From Candidatus Sphingobacterium stercorigallinarum (lineage in GTDB: Bacteria; Bacteroidota; Bacteroidia; Sphingobacteriales; Sphingobacteriaceae): DNA of 35,059 nucleotides. The translations under genes and the position numbers were made by a program. Location: positions 1 to 35,059 of the forward strand of contig DXCW01000047.1 of assembly GCA_019115805.1 (NCBI GenBank), written 5' to 3'. Below, piece by piece: positions 8,537 through 16,189 of this stretch. Each line of letters opens with the position of its first letter. Positions within the stretch are counted from its first letter, which is position 1. The notes beneath the pieces are model-generated. The model was not told the origin of the DNA. It worked only from the letters and a program-made list of their open reading frames with translations, and searched no databases.

Positions 8537-9114
8537 TATAAAGAAATTTTCACTCCCAAAAGTTTATAGAATTCCTTCAGGATTTCTTGATGTCCAGGCC
8601 AGGCAGGCGAGGTCACCAAATTGCCATCCACTACGGCTTGATCCGCGGGAATATTCTTCCAGGTACCGCCCGCGAGTTCAATGTCCGGGCCCACCGCCAC
8701 GTAGGCCGTAAGGGTCCGTCCCTTTAATACTTTAGCTGCAGTCAGCACCTGAATCCCATGACAAATCGCCGCTACGGGCTTGTCTTTATCAAAAAATGCT
8801 TTCGTAATTTCCAATACGCGTTCGTTCAAGCGAATGTATTCAGCGGATCGTCCGCCTGCAATATATAGACCATCGTAGTCATCCGGATTAACCGCGTCAA
8901 AGTCCTTATTGATTGCAAAGTTGTGTCCACGTAATTCTTTATACGTCTGATCACCTGTGAAATCGTGGACTGCGGTAGGTACTACATCCCCGTTCTTACG
9001 GTCCGGGGCAATCGCATCGACAGTTATTCCTACTGCACCCATCGCTTGGAAAGGAACCATTGCTTCGTAATCCTCTACGTAATCTCCAACAAGTAATAAT
9101 ACTTTCTTTGCCAT
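8536..9114 (-). CDS. DJ-1/PfpI family protein
   Basis: 192 aa, one complete DJ-1/PfpI domain. The reactive cysteine of the nucleophile elbow is Cys118 with His119 in PVAAICHG, the conserved acidic residue is in EDYE near residue 15, and IAGGRSAEY (85-93) forms the other active-site loop. The AVHDFTGDQTYKE segment and the closing TSPAWPGH place it close to PfpI-type and plant DJ-1D-like proteins. Those have been described as glyoxalase III or deglycase-like enzymes and stress proteins; which activity applies here cannot be read from sequence. It lies 27 bp after an FMN reductase gene and overlaps the next gene by 1 nt, so it appears to be part of a redox or electrophile-stress operon. Confidence 0.9.
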   Translation of the reverse strand: MAKKVLLLVGDYVEDYEAMVPFQAMGAVGITVDAIAPDRKNGDVVPTAVHDFTGDQTYKELRGHNFAINKDFDAVNPDDYDGLYIAGGRSAEYIRLNERVLEITKAFFDKDKPVAAICHGIQVLTAAKVLKGRTLTAYVAVGPDIELAGGTWKNIPADQAVVDGNLVTSPAWPGHQEILKEFYKLLGVKISL

Positions 9115-9141
9115 AATATAAATTGTTTACTAAGTTATTAT

Positions 9142-9699
9142 TTACACCGACAGCCGCTCGGCCATCCGTTTTTTGGTATTTCGTACTTTTGATTCCAGCT
9201 GACTTCGTAAAGCCGGTGTAATGATCCCTTTACCCTGTTGAAAATTCTTAGAAAATTCAGGGAGAGAAAAAGTATCCAATACACTTGCCCCGTCTCCAGG
9301 CATCCGGGATTCAGCAATCTCCAGAACGCTTTTAGCCCCACGTCCGCCATCGCTCGTAGAAAGTAAAAAAACGGCTTTATCTTGAAATATTTTCCGCCCA
9401 GGGATCCGGGAAACCCAATCCACGATGTTCTTATAGCAGGCGTTGTAATTCCCGTTGTTTTCAGCGTAAGAGATCAGCACCAAGTCCGCCCAATCCACAT
9501 GCTGCGCAAAACGCGTGGCTAATTCAGGAATGCCCTGGTCTTTTTCAATCTCTTTAGAAAAAACGGGCATCTGAAAATCATTTAGATCCAAAACGACAAT
9601 TTCGTCTTCGATTTCTTTATAGTATTTGCTCACACTTTCCACAAACATCTTGTTAATGGAGTTCGCACTGTTGCTTGCTGCAAAAGCCAATATTTTCAT
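9142..9699 (-). CDS. NAD(P)H-dependent FMN reductase
   Basis: 185 aa, flavodoxin-like fold. The N-terminal FMN phosphate loop is AFAASNSANSINKMF (about 5-19). The second flavin loop is ENNGNYNACYKNIVDWVSR, a variant of the family's NGSxPGxLKNAIDW motif. The third is STSDGGRGAKSVLE. Enzymes of this family reduce FMN or quinones and azo compounds with NAD(P)H as soluble dimers. The gene lies between a Crp/Fnr regulator (66-bp gap upstream) and a DJ-1/PfpI gene (27 bp downstream), all on the minus strand, suggesting a small redox-stress unit. The true substrate is unknown. Confidence 0.88.
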   Translation of the reverse strand: MKILAFAASNSANSINKMFVESVSKYYKEIEDEIVVLDLNDFQMPVFSKEIEKDQGIPELATRFAQHVDWADLVLISYAENNGNYNACYKNIVDWVSRIPGRKIFQDKAVFLLSTSDGGRGAKSVLEIAESRMPGDGASVLDTFSLPEFSKNFQQGKGIITPALRSQLESKVRNTKKRMAERLSV

Positions 9700-9765
9700 A
9701 GGGTCAATTTACTGAAAAAATCTCCAAAAAAGGCTCAAAACAGCGTTAAAAAAAGCTAAATAGCA

Positions 9766-10344
9766 TTAGCGACGATCGCAAGCGATTTCTTTACGAATGC
9801 GGCTCAGCGAAGTGTCAGTAATCCCTAAATAAGTAGCAATGTATTTTAAAGGAGCTTGTTGCACCACCTCAGGACGTTCTTCTAAGAGATGGAGATAGCG
9901 TTGTTTCGCTGGATCGGTGATCATCTCGGTCGCTCTTTTCTTACTCAAAAACAATTCATAAGCTAACCAAGCACGTCCCCATTCTCGAAAGGCAGGGATC
10001 TGATGAAACAGTTGTTGGAACTGTTGATAACCGATCGACCACACCGTGCAGTTCGTAATGCATTGCAAGTATTCCTGAGTGGGTATACGTTGGAAGAACG
10101 AAGCAGTTTCGATCACCACTTCGCCTTTGCTGATAAACCCCGTGGTCATCTCGTTGCCTTCATAGTCATACAGGAAACTCCGTATCAACCCCTCTTCTAA
10201 AATAGCGTAAGTTTGAAGCGTTTGGCCTTTCTCTAAAATATAATCCCCTTTGGAAAGGTCCACGCGTTCATGGGCAGCGAAAATTAAGTCTAGGTCAGTG
10301 GTTGTTAACAGCGGGTGCTGGTAAGCTTGTTTGAGAACTTCCAT
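9766..10344 (-). CDS. Crp/Fnr-family transcriptional regulator
   Basis: 192 aa from the chosen ATG (MEVLKQAYQHP); an alternative in-frame start at 10368 would add MVYYCCKT. The N-terminal two thirds form a cyclic-nucleotide-binding-type beta roll (GDYILEKGQTLQTYAILEEG, then EMTTGFISKGEVV). The C-terminus is a short helix-turn-helix, YIATYLGITDTSLSRIRKEI. This is the Bacteroidota type that lacks a clear cAMP-binding arginine motif and Fnr cysteines, so the ligand is unknown. It follows the pseudouridine synthase gene by 44 bp and precedes the FMN reductase and DJ-1 genes, which may be its targets; that is inference from position only. Confidence 0.88.
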   Translation of the reverse strand: MEVLKQAYQHPLLTTTDLDLIFAAHERVDLSKGDYILEKGQTLQTYAILEEGLIRSFLYDYEGNEMTTGFISKGEVVIETASFFQRIPTQEYLQCITNCTVWSIGYQQFQQLFHQIPAFREWGRAWLAYELFLSKKRATEMITDPAKQRYLHLLEERPEVVQQAPLKYIATYLGITDTSLSRIRKEIACDRR

Positions 10345-10388
10345 GGTTTTACAACAGTAGTATACCACTAAAGTTCATAAATTTATTT

Positions 10389-12071
10389 TTAAAATGGATC
10401 GCTTATTTCAAATTCCATTTTCTTTTGGGTGAGGGGATGGAGGAATCCCAGCTTACCGGCATGTAAATGCAATCGATCAGCCGGTTGCCCATACAAATCA
10501 TCACCAACCATTGGCGTGTTTAAGCCCAGCGCATGAGCGGCATGAACACGCAGCTGATGCGTCCTTCCGGTGATGGGATAAAAATGAACCCTCGTTCGTC
10601 CATTGCTTCGATCGAGCACCTGAAATCGCGTACGCGCTGGACGTCCAAACTCCGCGCATACGATTTGCCGAGGCCGATCATCCAAGTCCACGCGAAGTGG
10701 TAGATTGATCTCCCCCTCAGAAACCTCTACGATGCCTTGCAATAGCGCCGTATAACGTTTATACACGCGCTGAGAAGCGAACTGCCGTTGTAAATGTTCA
10801 TGGGCTTCTTTAGTTTTGGCTAACACCAATAAGCCTGAAGTCGACATATCTAATCGATGGACTATCCATGGACTATCCAACTCCGGGAATAGCTGCATGA
10901 TTCGATGCTGAACACTATCCTGAATGTGAATACCGGGGACGGTTAAAAATTCTGCAGGTTTATTGACTACAATGATCGCTTCGTCTTGATAGACTACAGG
11001 CAACTCCTTGTCGGCAGCCGGGTTGACCAACATCGGATTTGGATCCACAGACAGGCCCTTCAGCATATGGGCCAGAATCGGCTCGCATTTACCTTTGCAT
11101 GCCGGATAAAAATAACCGTGCTTCCTGACTTCCGATCCAGGTGGGCGCCCCCACCAAAACTCGGCCATGCAAATGGGCTTCCATCCATTTTGGTAAGCAT
11201 ATTGTAAGAGTTTCGGGGCGGCACATTCCCCAGCACCTGCCGGCGGAAGTTCCTTTCCCACTGCGTTAAATAATTCCAAAAGCGAGCACTCCTCGCCGGA
11301 AGCGTTCAAAAATTTATATTGTTCGAACAGCAAGTTTTGCAGCCGCGCGGACCGCGCTCTCCGCTCATCTCGCAATGCACTTATTTCATCCAGTAGTCTT
11401 TGGAGCGGTTCCTCTACCGCGCTGATCGCAGCGCTGCACTTGGCTTTAAGTACATCGTATTGATGTTGATCATGATAGCTTTGCTTAATCAAATCATCCA
11501 GCAGCGCTTGGTATTCCACGGGGTTAAGAAGAGCTTGCTGCTCGGTACGTGTGATTTTTCTTTGCTTTTTATTCGCTTTGTGACGCACGCGCATTTCCTC
11601 AAGCTGTTTTATTGCCTGATTTTTTATCTCCGAAAGCTGCGCTTTTTGTCGTTGCAGCTCCTCCGATTCACTCAGCTGTTCCAGGCGGTGGTTAATGCTG
11701 TTGATTTTCGCCTCTTCTTGAAGAAAGAAATCACCAGGCTTGAGCATATCGAAAACCGGGGGAACGAAATAGCGATGGTGATTTGCCCCAGCCAATTTCC
11801 CCGATACGGCGGCCAGGAAACCCAACTCACCCTGTTGGTCTTTGACCACAAGAACACCGAACATCTTACCGATAGCCCGCTCTTCGTCATCGTTTAAACC
11901 GAAGGGATGTATAAAATCCGATTGGCGCATCAAATAGGCTTGGGTTTGCTCAACAGCTGCCTGACTCAAAGGGTGAGGGCTGTAAGAAAACGGAAAATTA
12001 AAACGTTCGGGCTCTGAAATCCCCTCGAGCGGCGATTCAAACCGGTGAAGAAAAGTGAATTCTGATGGCAT
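10389..12071 (-). CDS. RluA-family pseudouridine synthase with long N-terminal extension
   Basis: 560 aa. The catalytic RluA-type domain occupies about residues 355-560, with the nucleophilic Asp408 in IVHRLDMSTSGLLVLAK and the closing GRTHQLRVHAAHALG segment. It would isomerise uridine in 23S rRNA or tRNA. The N-terminal 350 residues are not standard for RluA: there is a conserved-looking head (1-120), a charged coiled coil (about 122-250) and a cysteine-containing segment with GAGECAAPKLLQYAY and FYPACKGKCEPIL (around 279-333). Proteins with this extension occur in Bacteroidota and some gammaproteobacteria as annotated 23S or tRNA pseudouridine synthases. It is divergent from an aldo/keto reductase, with a palindrome and a good -7 element (TATTTTTG) upstream. 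RNA target is not determined. Confidence 0.88.
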   Translation of the reverse strand: MPSEFTFLHRFESPLEGISEPERFNFPFSYSPHPLSQAAVEQTQAYLMRQSDFIHPFGLNDDEERAIGKMFGVLVVKDQQGELGFLAAVSGKLAGANHHRYFVPPVFDMLKPGDFFLQEEAKINSINHRLEQLSESEELQRQKAQLSEIKNQAIKQLEEMRVRHKANKKQRKITRTEQQALLNPVEYQALLDDLIKQSYHDQHQYDVLKAKCSAAISAVEEPLQRLLDEISALRDERRARSARLQNLLFEQYKFLNASGEECSLLELFNAVGKELPPAGAGECAAPKLLQYAYQNGWKPICMAEFWWGRPPGSEVRKHGYFYPACKGKCEPILAHMLKGLSVDPNPMLVNPAADKELPVVYQDEAIIVVNKPAEFLTVPGIHIQDSVQHRIMQLFPELDSPWIVHRLDMSTSGLLVLAKTKEAHEHLQRQFASQRVYKRYTALLQGIVEVSEGEINLPLRVDLDDRPRQIVCAEFGRPARTRFQVLDRSNGRTRVHFYPITGRTHQLRVHAAHALGLNTPMVGDDLYGQPADRLHLHAGKLGFLHPLTQKKMEFEISDPF

Positions 12072-12091
12072 ATTCGATGGCGTACCAGCCG

Positions 12092-12099
12092 CAAAAATA
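12092..12099 (-). promoter_or_regulatory. Candidate -7 element for the pseudouridine synthase gene
   Basis: Minus-strand TATTTTTG fits the Bacteroidota TAnnTTTG -7 consensus exactly. It lies 20 bp upstream of the ATG at 12071. The -33 region falls inside the palindrome at 12117-12138 and lacks a clear TTG. Confidence 0.45.
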
Positions 12100-12116
12100 C
12101 AAAATCTACGGTGTAT

Positions 12117-12138
12117 TTCCGAGATCTATATCTCGGAA
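12117..12138. promoter_or_regulatory. 22-bp palindrome, possible operator
   Basis: TTCCGAGAT-CTAT-ATCTCGGAA: perfect 9-bp arms around a 4-bp centre, in the 148-bp divergent region between the pseudouridine synthase and the aldo/keto reductase. It covers the -33 position of the TATTTTTG promoter. No T run follows on the minus strand, and the plus strand has only TATTTTG, so an operator for a dimeric regulator fits better than a terminator. Confidence 0.5.
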
Positions 12139-12219
12139 TATTTTGACAAAAAAATGCTTTTTTTATCGTGAAATAACATGTTTTAATTCGTATTATTAGA
12201 GATAAACGCATCCGTGAAT

Positions 12220-13182
12220 ATGAATCAACAATATCGACTGCTGGGCAGGACCTCACTAAGCGTATCCCCCATAGTTTTCGGTGGAAACGTATTTGGATGG
12301 ACACTGAATCCGTCCGATTCATTTGCCATTTTGGATCAGTTTATTGACTTGGGTTTCAATAGTATCGACACGTCAAACAACTATTCGCATTGGGTGGAAG
12401 GAAATCAAGGTGGTGAGTCGGAAATCATTTTGGGCGATTGGTTCAAATCGCGCAAAAATAGAAGTCAAGTCATATTAATGACGAAGGTGGGCGGGCGGTT
12501 CGGTTATCACAGCAAACCCAATACACAAGGAACGTATATTCTCCAAGAAGTCGAAAATTCATTGCGCCGATTGCAAACCGATTATATTGATTTATATCAA
12601 ACGCATTACGACGATTTGGTAACCGCTCCTGAAGATACATTACGTGCTTATCAACAGCTCATTGGTGAAGGCAAGATCAGGTATATCGGCGTATCAAACA
12701 TTTCTCCAGAACGATTAACCGAGAGTATGGAAGTTGCCCGTGAGTTGGATTTGCCTGCATACGGGTCTTTACAGCCAGAGTACAATCTATACGACCGTAA
12801 AACCTACGAACAAGAATACCGTGATTTAGTGGAAAGGTATCAAATGGGCGTGGTTCCCTATTATGCATTAGCCAGTGGTTTTCTCTCGGGGAAATACCAG
12901 TCAGAACACGACTTTGCAGCATCAGCCAGGGGGGAAGGTATTCAAAAACGATACTGGAACGCTCGCGGAAAACAAATTGTTACTGCACTGACACGAACCG
13001 CGAAGGAGCTCAACTGTAGTGCGGCCTCCCTTGCGCTCGCGTGGCTAATGGCGCAACCTGACATCACCGCGCCGATTGCAAGCGCAACGAAGCCGGCGCA
13101 TTTAGAAGACTTTTTAAGCGCCTGTAACCTGAAACTGGAAAATACAACTTTAAAAAAACTAAATCAGGCCAGCGTGTATTAA
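12220..13182 (+). CDS. Aldo/keto reductase
   Basis: 320 aa from the ATG at 12220 (MNQQYRLLGRTSLSVS); a GTG 6 bp upstream is possible but less likely. The family tetrad is visible: Asp50 and Tyr55 in SIDTSNNYS, Lys89 in LMTKVGG, and His129 in YQTHYDD. The NADP-binding C-terminal part includes GVSNISPERL and the final IASATKPAHLEDFLSA. This is the AKR group related to YhdN/Tas-type oxidoreductases, soluble TIM barrels that reduce aldehydes and ketones with NADPH. The physiological substrate is unknown. dps begins 46 bp downstream on the same strand, so a shared transcript is possible. Confidence 0.92.
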   Translation: MNQQYRLLGRTSLSVSPIVFGGNVFGWTLNPSDSFAILDQFIDLGFNSIDTSNNYSHWVEGNQGGESEIILGDWFKSRKNRSQVILMTKVGGRFGYHSKPNTQGTYILQEVENSLRRLQTDYIDLYQTHYDDLVTAPEDTLRAYQQLIGEGKIRYIGVSNISPERLTESMEVARELDLPAYGSLQPEYNLYDRKTYEQEYRDLVERYQMGVVPYYALASGFLSGKYQSEHDFAASARGEGIQKRYWNARGKQIVTALTRTAKELNCSAASLALAWLMAQPDITAPIASATKPAHLEDFLSACNLKLENTTLKKLNQASVY

Positions 13183-13228
13183 TATAGTAAGAGAAATAAT
13201 TGACATACAACAAAAATTAATAGACAAC

Positions 13229-13699
13229 ATGAAAACAAATATTGGAATTAAGGAAAAAGACACCAAAGTCGTAGCGGAAATATTAAACCAGCTTCTGGCC
13301 GACGAAAACGTACTGTATACTAAAGTCAGAAACGCACATTGGAATGTAGTGGGGCCTGATTTCCACGCCCAACATATTTTCTTCGAAGAAATATATAGCG
13401 CATTAGCGGAACTGATTGACGAAGTGGCTGAACGTATACGAGCGATTGGACATTACGCAGTGGGATCGATGAAAGAATTTTTAGACTTCACGCGCTTAAG
13501 TGAAACAAAATACAAGAAAAATGACAGCCAGGGCTTTATCAAAGAGCTTTTATCAGATTTTGAAAGCCTGATCATCCATATCCGAGAGGATCTGAAACGT
13601 GCCGATGAGCATAACGATGCCGGGACAGAAGACTTCTTGGTAGGGATTTTGGCGCAACACGAGAAAACAGCCTGGATGTTGCGGGCACACTTAAGCTAG
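13229..13699 (+). CDS. dps: Dps-family ferritin-like DNA protection protein
   Basis: 156 aa, normal for Dps, the dodecameric iron-oxidising and storage protein that protects DNA in stationary phase or oxidative stress. The inter-subunit ferroxidase ligands are visible: His37 in NAHWNVVGPDFHAQHIFFEE, with the downstream acidic residues in ELIDEVAERIRAIG. The rest is the expected four-helix bundle, ending HEKTAWMLRAHLS. There is no long lysine-rich N-terminal tail, so direct DNA binding may be weak. It sits 46 bp after an aldo/keto reductase and is followed by a strong terminator at 13727-13757. A promoter of its own is not obvious in the short gap. Confidence 0.95.
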   Translation: MKTNIGIKEKDTKVVAEILNQLLADENVLYTKVRNAHWNVVGPDFHAQHIFFEEIYSALAELIDEVAERIRAIGHYAVGSMKEFLDFTRLSETKYKKNDSQGFIKELLSDFESLIIHIREDLKRADEHNDAGTEDFLVGILAQHEKTAWMLRAHLS

Positions 13700-13726
13700 T
13701 CATCTGTACCTCTAGGCTCAGCAACG

Positions 13727-13757
13727 AAATCCCCACTACAGCCCGTGGGGATTTTTT
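13727..13757 (+). terminator. Intrinsic terminator after dps
   Basis: A perfect 10-bp stem AAATCCCCAC / GTGGGGATTT with an 8-nt loop runs into a T tract at 13752-13757. It ends the aldo/keto reductase-dps unit. Confidence 0.88.
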
Positions 13758-13843
13758 ATGCACCGCACGCCCGATCATAGTGGTTCATATGTCCGAGGGA
13801 ATCGCCCCAGTTGGGACCGGAATTTAAATGAGTGGATCTTTCG

Positions 13844-13874
13844 TTGTCATTTTTTGAAAACTTTCGTTACTTTG
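13844..13874 (+). promoter_or_regulatory. Candidate promoter of the ZIP transporter gene
   Basis: TTG at 13844-13846 and TTACTTTG at 13867-13874 are separated by 20 bp, close to the Bacteroidota TTG / TAnnTTTG pattern with one mismatch in the -7 element. The ATG at 13895 would give a leader of roughly 10-15 nt. Confidence 0.35.
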
Positions 13875-13894
13875 AGTAAAATTCCAAACTGTGC

Positions 13895-14713
13895 ATGTTT
13901 GATACCATCATTGAATACTTAAGCCAGAAACACCATGTAACTGCCGCACTATTAGCCGGCTTGTTCACCTGGGGATTAACGGCATTAGGAGCAGCAAGTG
14001 TATTTCTATTCAAAGCCGCCAACAAAAGGCTCCTTAACGGCATGTTGGGGTTTACAGGCGGTGTAATGATCGCAGCGAGTTTTTGGTCTCTATTAGCACC
14101 GGCTATTGAAATGACACCAGGTGAGGGGTTTGAGCGCGTACTCCCCTCAGCGATTGGCTTTTTAGGCGGAGCGCTCTTTATTTTCGGCTTGGACAAACTC
14201 ATGCCGCACCTGCATTTGAATTTTCTTAAAACAGAAGGGCCTAAGTCTTCATTGCGTCGGACGACCTTGTTGACCATCGCCATTGCCCTTCATAATATCC
14301 CTGAAGGACTTGCCGTCGGGGTCTTATTCGGTGGAGCCGCGACGTATGCACCTGAGGCCAGCATCACCGGTGCGGTACTATTAGCCATCGGAATTGGTCT
14401 TCAAAATTTCCCAGAAGGAGTGGCAGTGGCGATGCCGTTACGAAGAATGGGACTCTCGCGTTGGAAGAGTTTTCAGTATGGTCAACTTTCCGCTGTCGTG
14501 GAACCTATTTTTGCCGTATTGGGCGCAGCAGCTGTTGGTTTTTTTATGCCGATTCTTCCCTATGCTTTGGCTTTTGCTGCTGGGGCAATGGTATTTGTAG
14601 TTATTGAGGAAGTCATTCCGGAAACCCAACAGGAAGAGCACTCCGACATTCCCATATTAGGTTTTGTTTTGGGATTCACCATTATGATGATATTGGACGT
14701 AGGCCTGGGTTAG
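13895..14713 (+). CDS. ZIP-family divalent metal transporter
   Basis: 272 aa with about eight hydrophobic segments. The family metal-binding motifs are present in two adjacent helices: HNIPEG at 133-138 and NFPEG at 171-175, the latter with the first His replaced by Asn as often seen in the GufA-like clade. A histidine pair (MPHLHL, about 103-108) lies in the variable loop between helices 3 and 4. It should move zinc, iron or manganese into the cytoplasm; the exact metal is not readable. It is a single-gene unit after the dps terminator. Closeness to dps may be coincidental, though both concern metals. Confidence 0.92.
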   Translation: MFDTIIEYLSQKHHVTAALLAGLFTWGLTALGAASVFLFKAANKRLLNGMLGFTGGVMIAASFWSLLAPAIEMTPGEGFERVLPSAIGFLGGALFIFGLDKLMPHLHLNFLKTEGPKSSLRRTTLLTIAIALHNIPEGLAVGVLFGGAATYAPEASITGAVLLAIGIGLQNFPEGVAVAMPLRRMGLSRWKSFQYGQLSAVVEPIFAVLGAAAVGFFMPILPYALAFAAGAMVFVVIEEVIPETQQEEHSDIPILGFVLGFTIMMILDVGLG

Positions 14714-14993
14714 CGCCAGGTAGGCCAGGGGAGTGGTGCTGACTCCTCAGTTCATGTGCGCATTATTGGTTACGCTAAACTTTCGGGAACGCCGTCCTCC
14801 TAGGGGCGCCATGCCCACCCTGTTTTTGAAGCATGTTTTCCCCTCTATATTGCGTGCTGTAGTAAGACTAAAGTTGACAGCAGGAGCATCCTCCTTATTC
14901 ACCCAGATCAGTCAAAGACAATGCCTCATAAAAAAATGAGGTCTCCAATAGAGACCTCACCTTGTACTATCTGCTGCGTTGGTACGCAACAAT
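14714..14993. other. Intergenic region with no gene seen
   Basis: 280 bp between the convergent ZIP transporter and TPR genes. Apart from the terminator at 14930-14959 I see no coding signal, tRNA or repeat. No plus-strand terminator for the transporter gene is obvious. Confidence 0.6.
14930..14959 (-). terminator. Intrinsic terminator of the gyrA-TPR run
   Basis: On the minus strand a perfect 9-bp stem TGAGGTCTC / GAGACCTCA with a 5-nt loop is followed by seven T residues. It lies 35 bp past the stop codon of the second TPR gene. Confidence 0.93.
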
Positions 14994-16169
14994 TTAGTTT
15001 AATGCTTCGATTTGTGCTTGGATCTCTGCAGATTTAGCCTCGTCATTCATGAAATCGTAATAGTTTTTCAAGTTACGAAGTGCATCGGCATTTCCACTAT
15101 CCAATGCAGCAGCCTTCTCTAAGTAAGGTACAGCGCGAGAAATCTCTGTTTTAATATCTTCCACTTGCTTGTTGTAATCCTCTCCAGAGATGCTCTTATC
15201 GTCATTCAATGCCATTAATTTATCTCTACCGGCATTCATGATCACCACAGCAGCATTGGTGTTCGCTTCGACGTAATCCGGATCGATAGCTATGGCTTTT
15301 TCATAAGCAGCTAAGGCTTTATCTGGCTCTCCAGCGGCACCATATGCCAAGCCTAAGTAATAGTGTAAACTTTTATTCTCAGGATCCTTCGCAACCTGTG
15401 CTTCAATATCCGAGACAATCTTACCTTCGTTTCCGGTAATCAAATTCAACTCGATATTCTGTTGCACCGCGGCATTATCGTCCGGATAAGCTTCGGCTGC
15501 ATTAGCCGCAGCAGTAATAGCAGCGGTGGTGTCGCCTTTAGACAGATAGAGCTTCGGCAAATCTACCATAATGGTCTTATGGCTGGAATATTCTTTGACA
15601 GGCACTAATTCTTCATATTTCTCAATGGCCTTATCGTACTCCTGATTTTGTACAGCGGCTAAACCAGAATAAAACGTCAGTGTCGTATCTCCAGGAAGGT
15701 ATTTTAATGCGGTGGAGAAATCATCGTACGCTGTTTTATAGTCTTGTTTATCCCAAGCAGCCACCCCTTTATTGAATTGATACTGACCCAGGGTCTGACC
15801 CGCGACGTGAATGTTTTCGCTGTTTTTTTCTTCCGTATCTAATTCTTTCGCTTTTTCAATGGCTTCAGTCGCTTTCACAGCGGCTTCTTCTCCACCGTCT
15901 AAATTGGCGAGGTTAGCATACACTAAAGCATAGTACGTCCAGGTCTCTGGATTGTCCTTTGTTTTATCATGCTCAATAGCATCATCAATCGCTTCTTGGG
16001 CCTCAGTTAGACTGGACATTCCCAGCTCTGCCGTCCCGGCGGCTTTCAGCTCCTCGAATTTAACGATTGCTGATTTCGCTTTACGCAGCTTACCTGACTG
16101 GGCAAAAACTGCAGTAGAACCCGTCGCAAATAGCAATCCTACTAGTAATATTGATTTTCTTAAATTCAT
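14994..16169 (-). CDS. Secreted tetratricopeptide-repeat protein
   Basis: 391 aa. A Sec signal peptide occupies about residues 1-23 (hydrophobic ILLVGLLFATGS, cleavage near VFA-Q). The mature protein is a string of TPR helices; clear examples are NKGVAAWDKQDYKTAYDDF and YLGLAYGAAGEPDKALAAYEKAIAIDPDY, the second being a near-perfect 34-residue TPR. TPR arrays mediate protein-protein contacts, here in the periplasm. No catalytic domain is seen. It follows another TPR protein by 20 bp and is the last gene of the gyrA transcript, ending at a strong terminator. The two TPR proteins look like diverged tandem paralogues. Specific partner unknown. Confidence 0.88.
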   Translation of the reverse strand: MNLRKSILLVGLLFATGSTAVFAQSGKLRKAKSAIVKFEELKAAGTAELGMSSLTEAQEAIDDAIEHDKTKDNPETWTYYALVYANLANLDGGEEAAVKATEAIEKAKELDTEEKNSENIHVAGQTLGQYQFNKGVAAWDKQDYKTAYDDFSTALKYLPGDTTLTFYSGLAAVQNQEYDKAIEKYEELVPVKEYSSHKTIMVDLPKLYLSKGDTTAAITAAANAAEAYPDDNAAVQQNIELNLITGNEGKIVSDIEAQVAKDPENKSLHYYLGLAYGAAGEPDKALAAYEKAIAIDPDYVEANTNAAVVIMNAGRDKLMALNDDKSISGEDYNKQVEDIKTEISRAVPYLEKAAALDSGNADALRNLKNYYDFMNDEAKSAEIQAQIEALN

Positions 16170-16189
16170 ATCGCTTTTATGTTTTTAAT

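Noticed and set aside
14733-14939. Open frame of 68 codons in the gap between the ZIP transporter and the TPR gene
   Set aside because: Its codon pattern and product are unlike a real protein, and it runs into the minus-strand terminator at 14930-14959.
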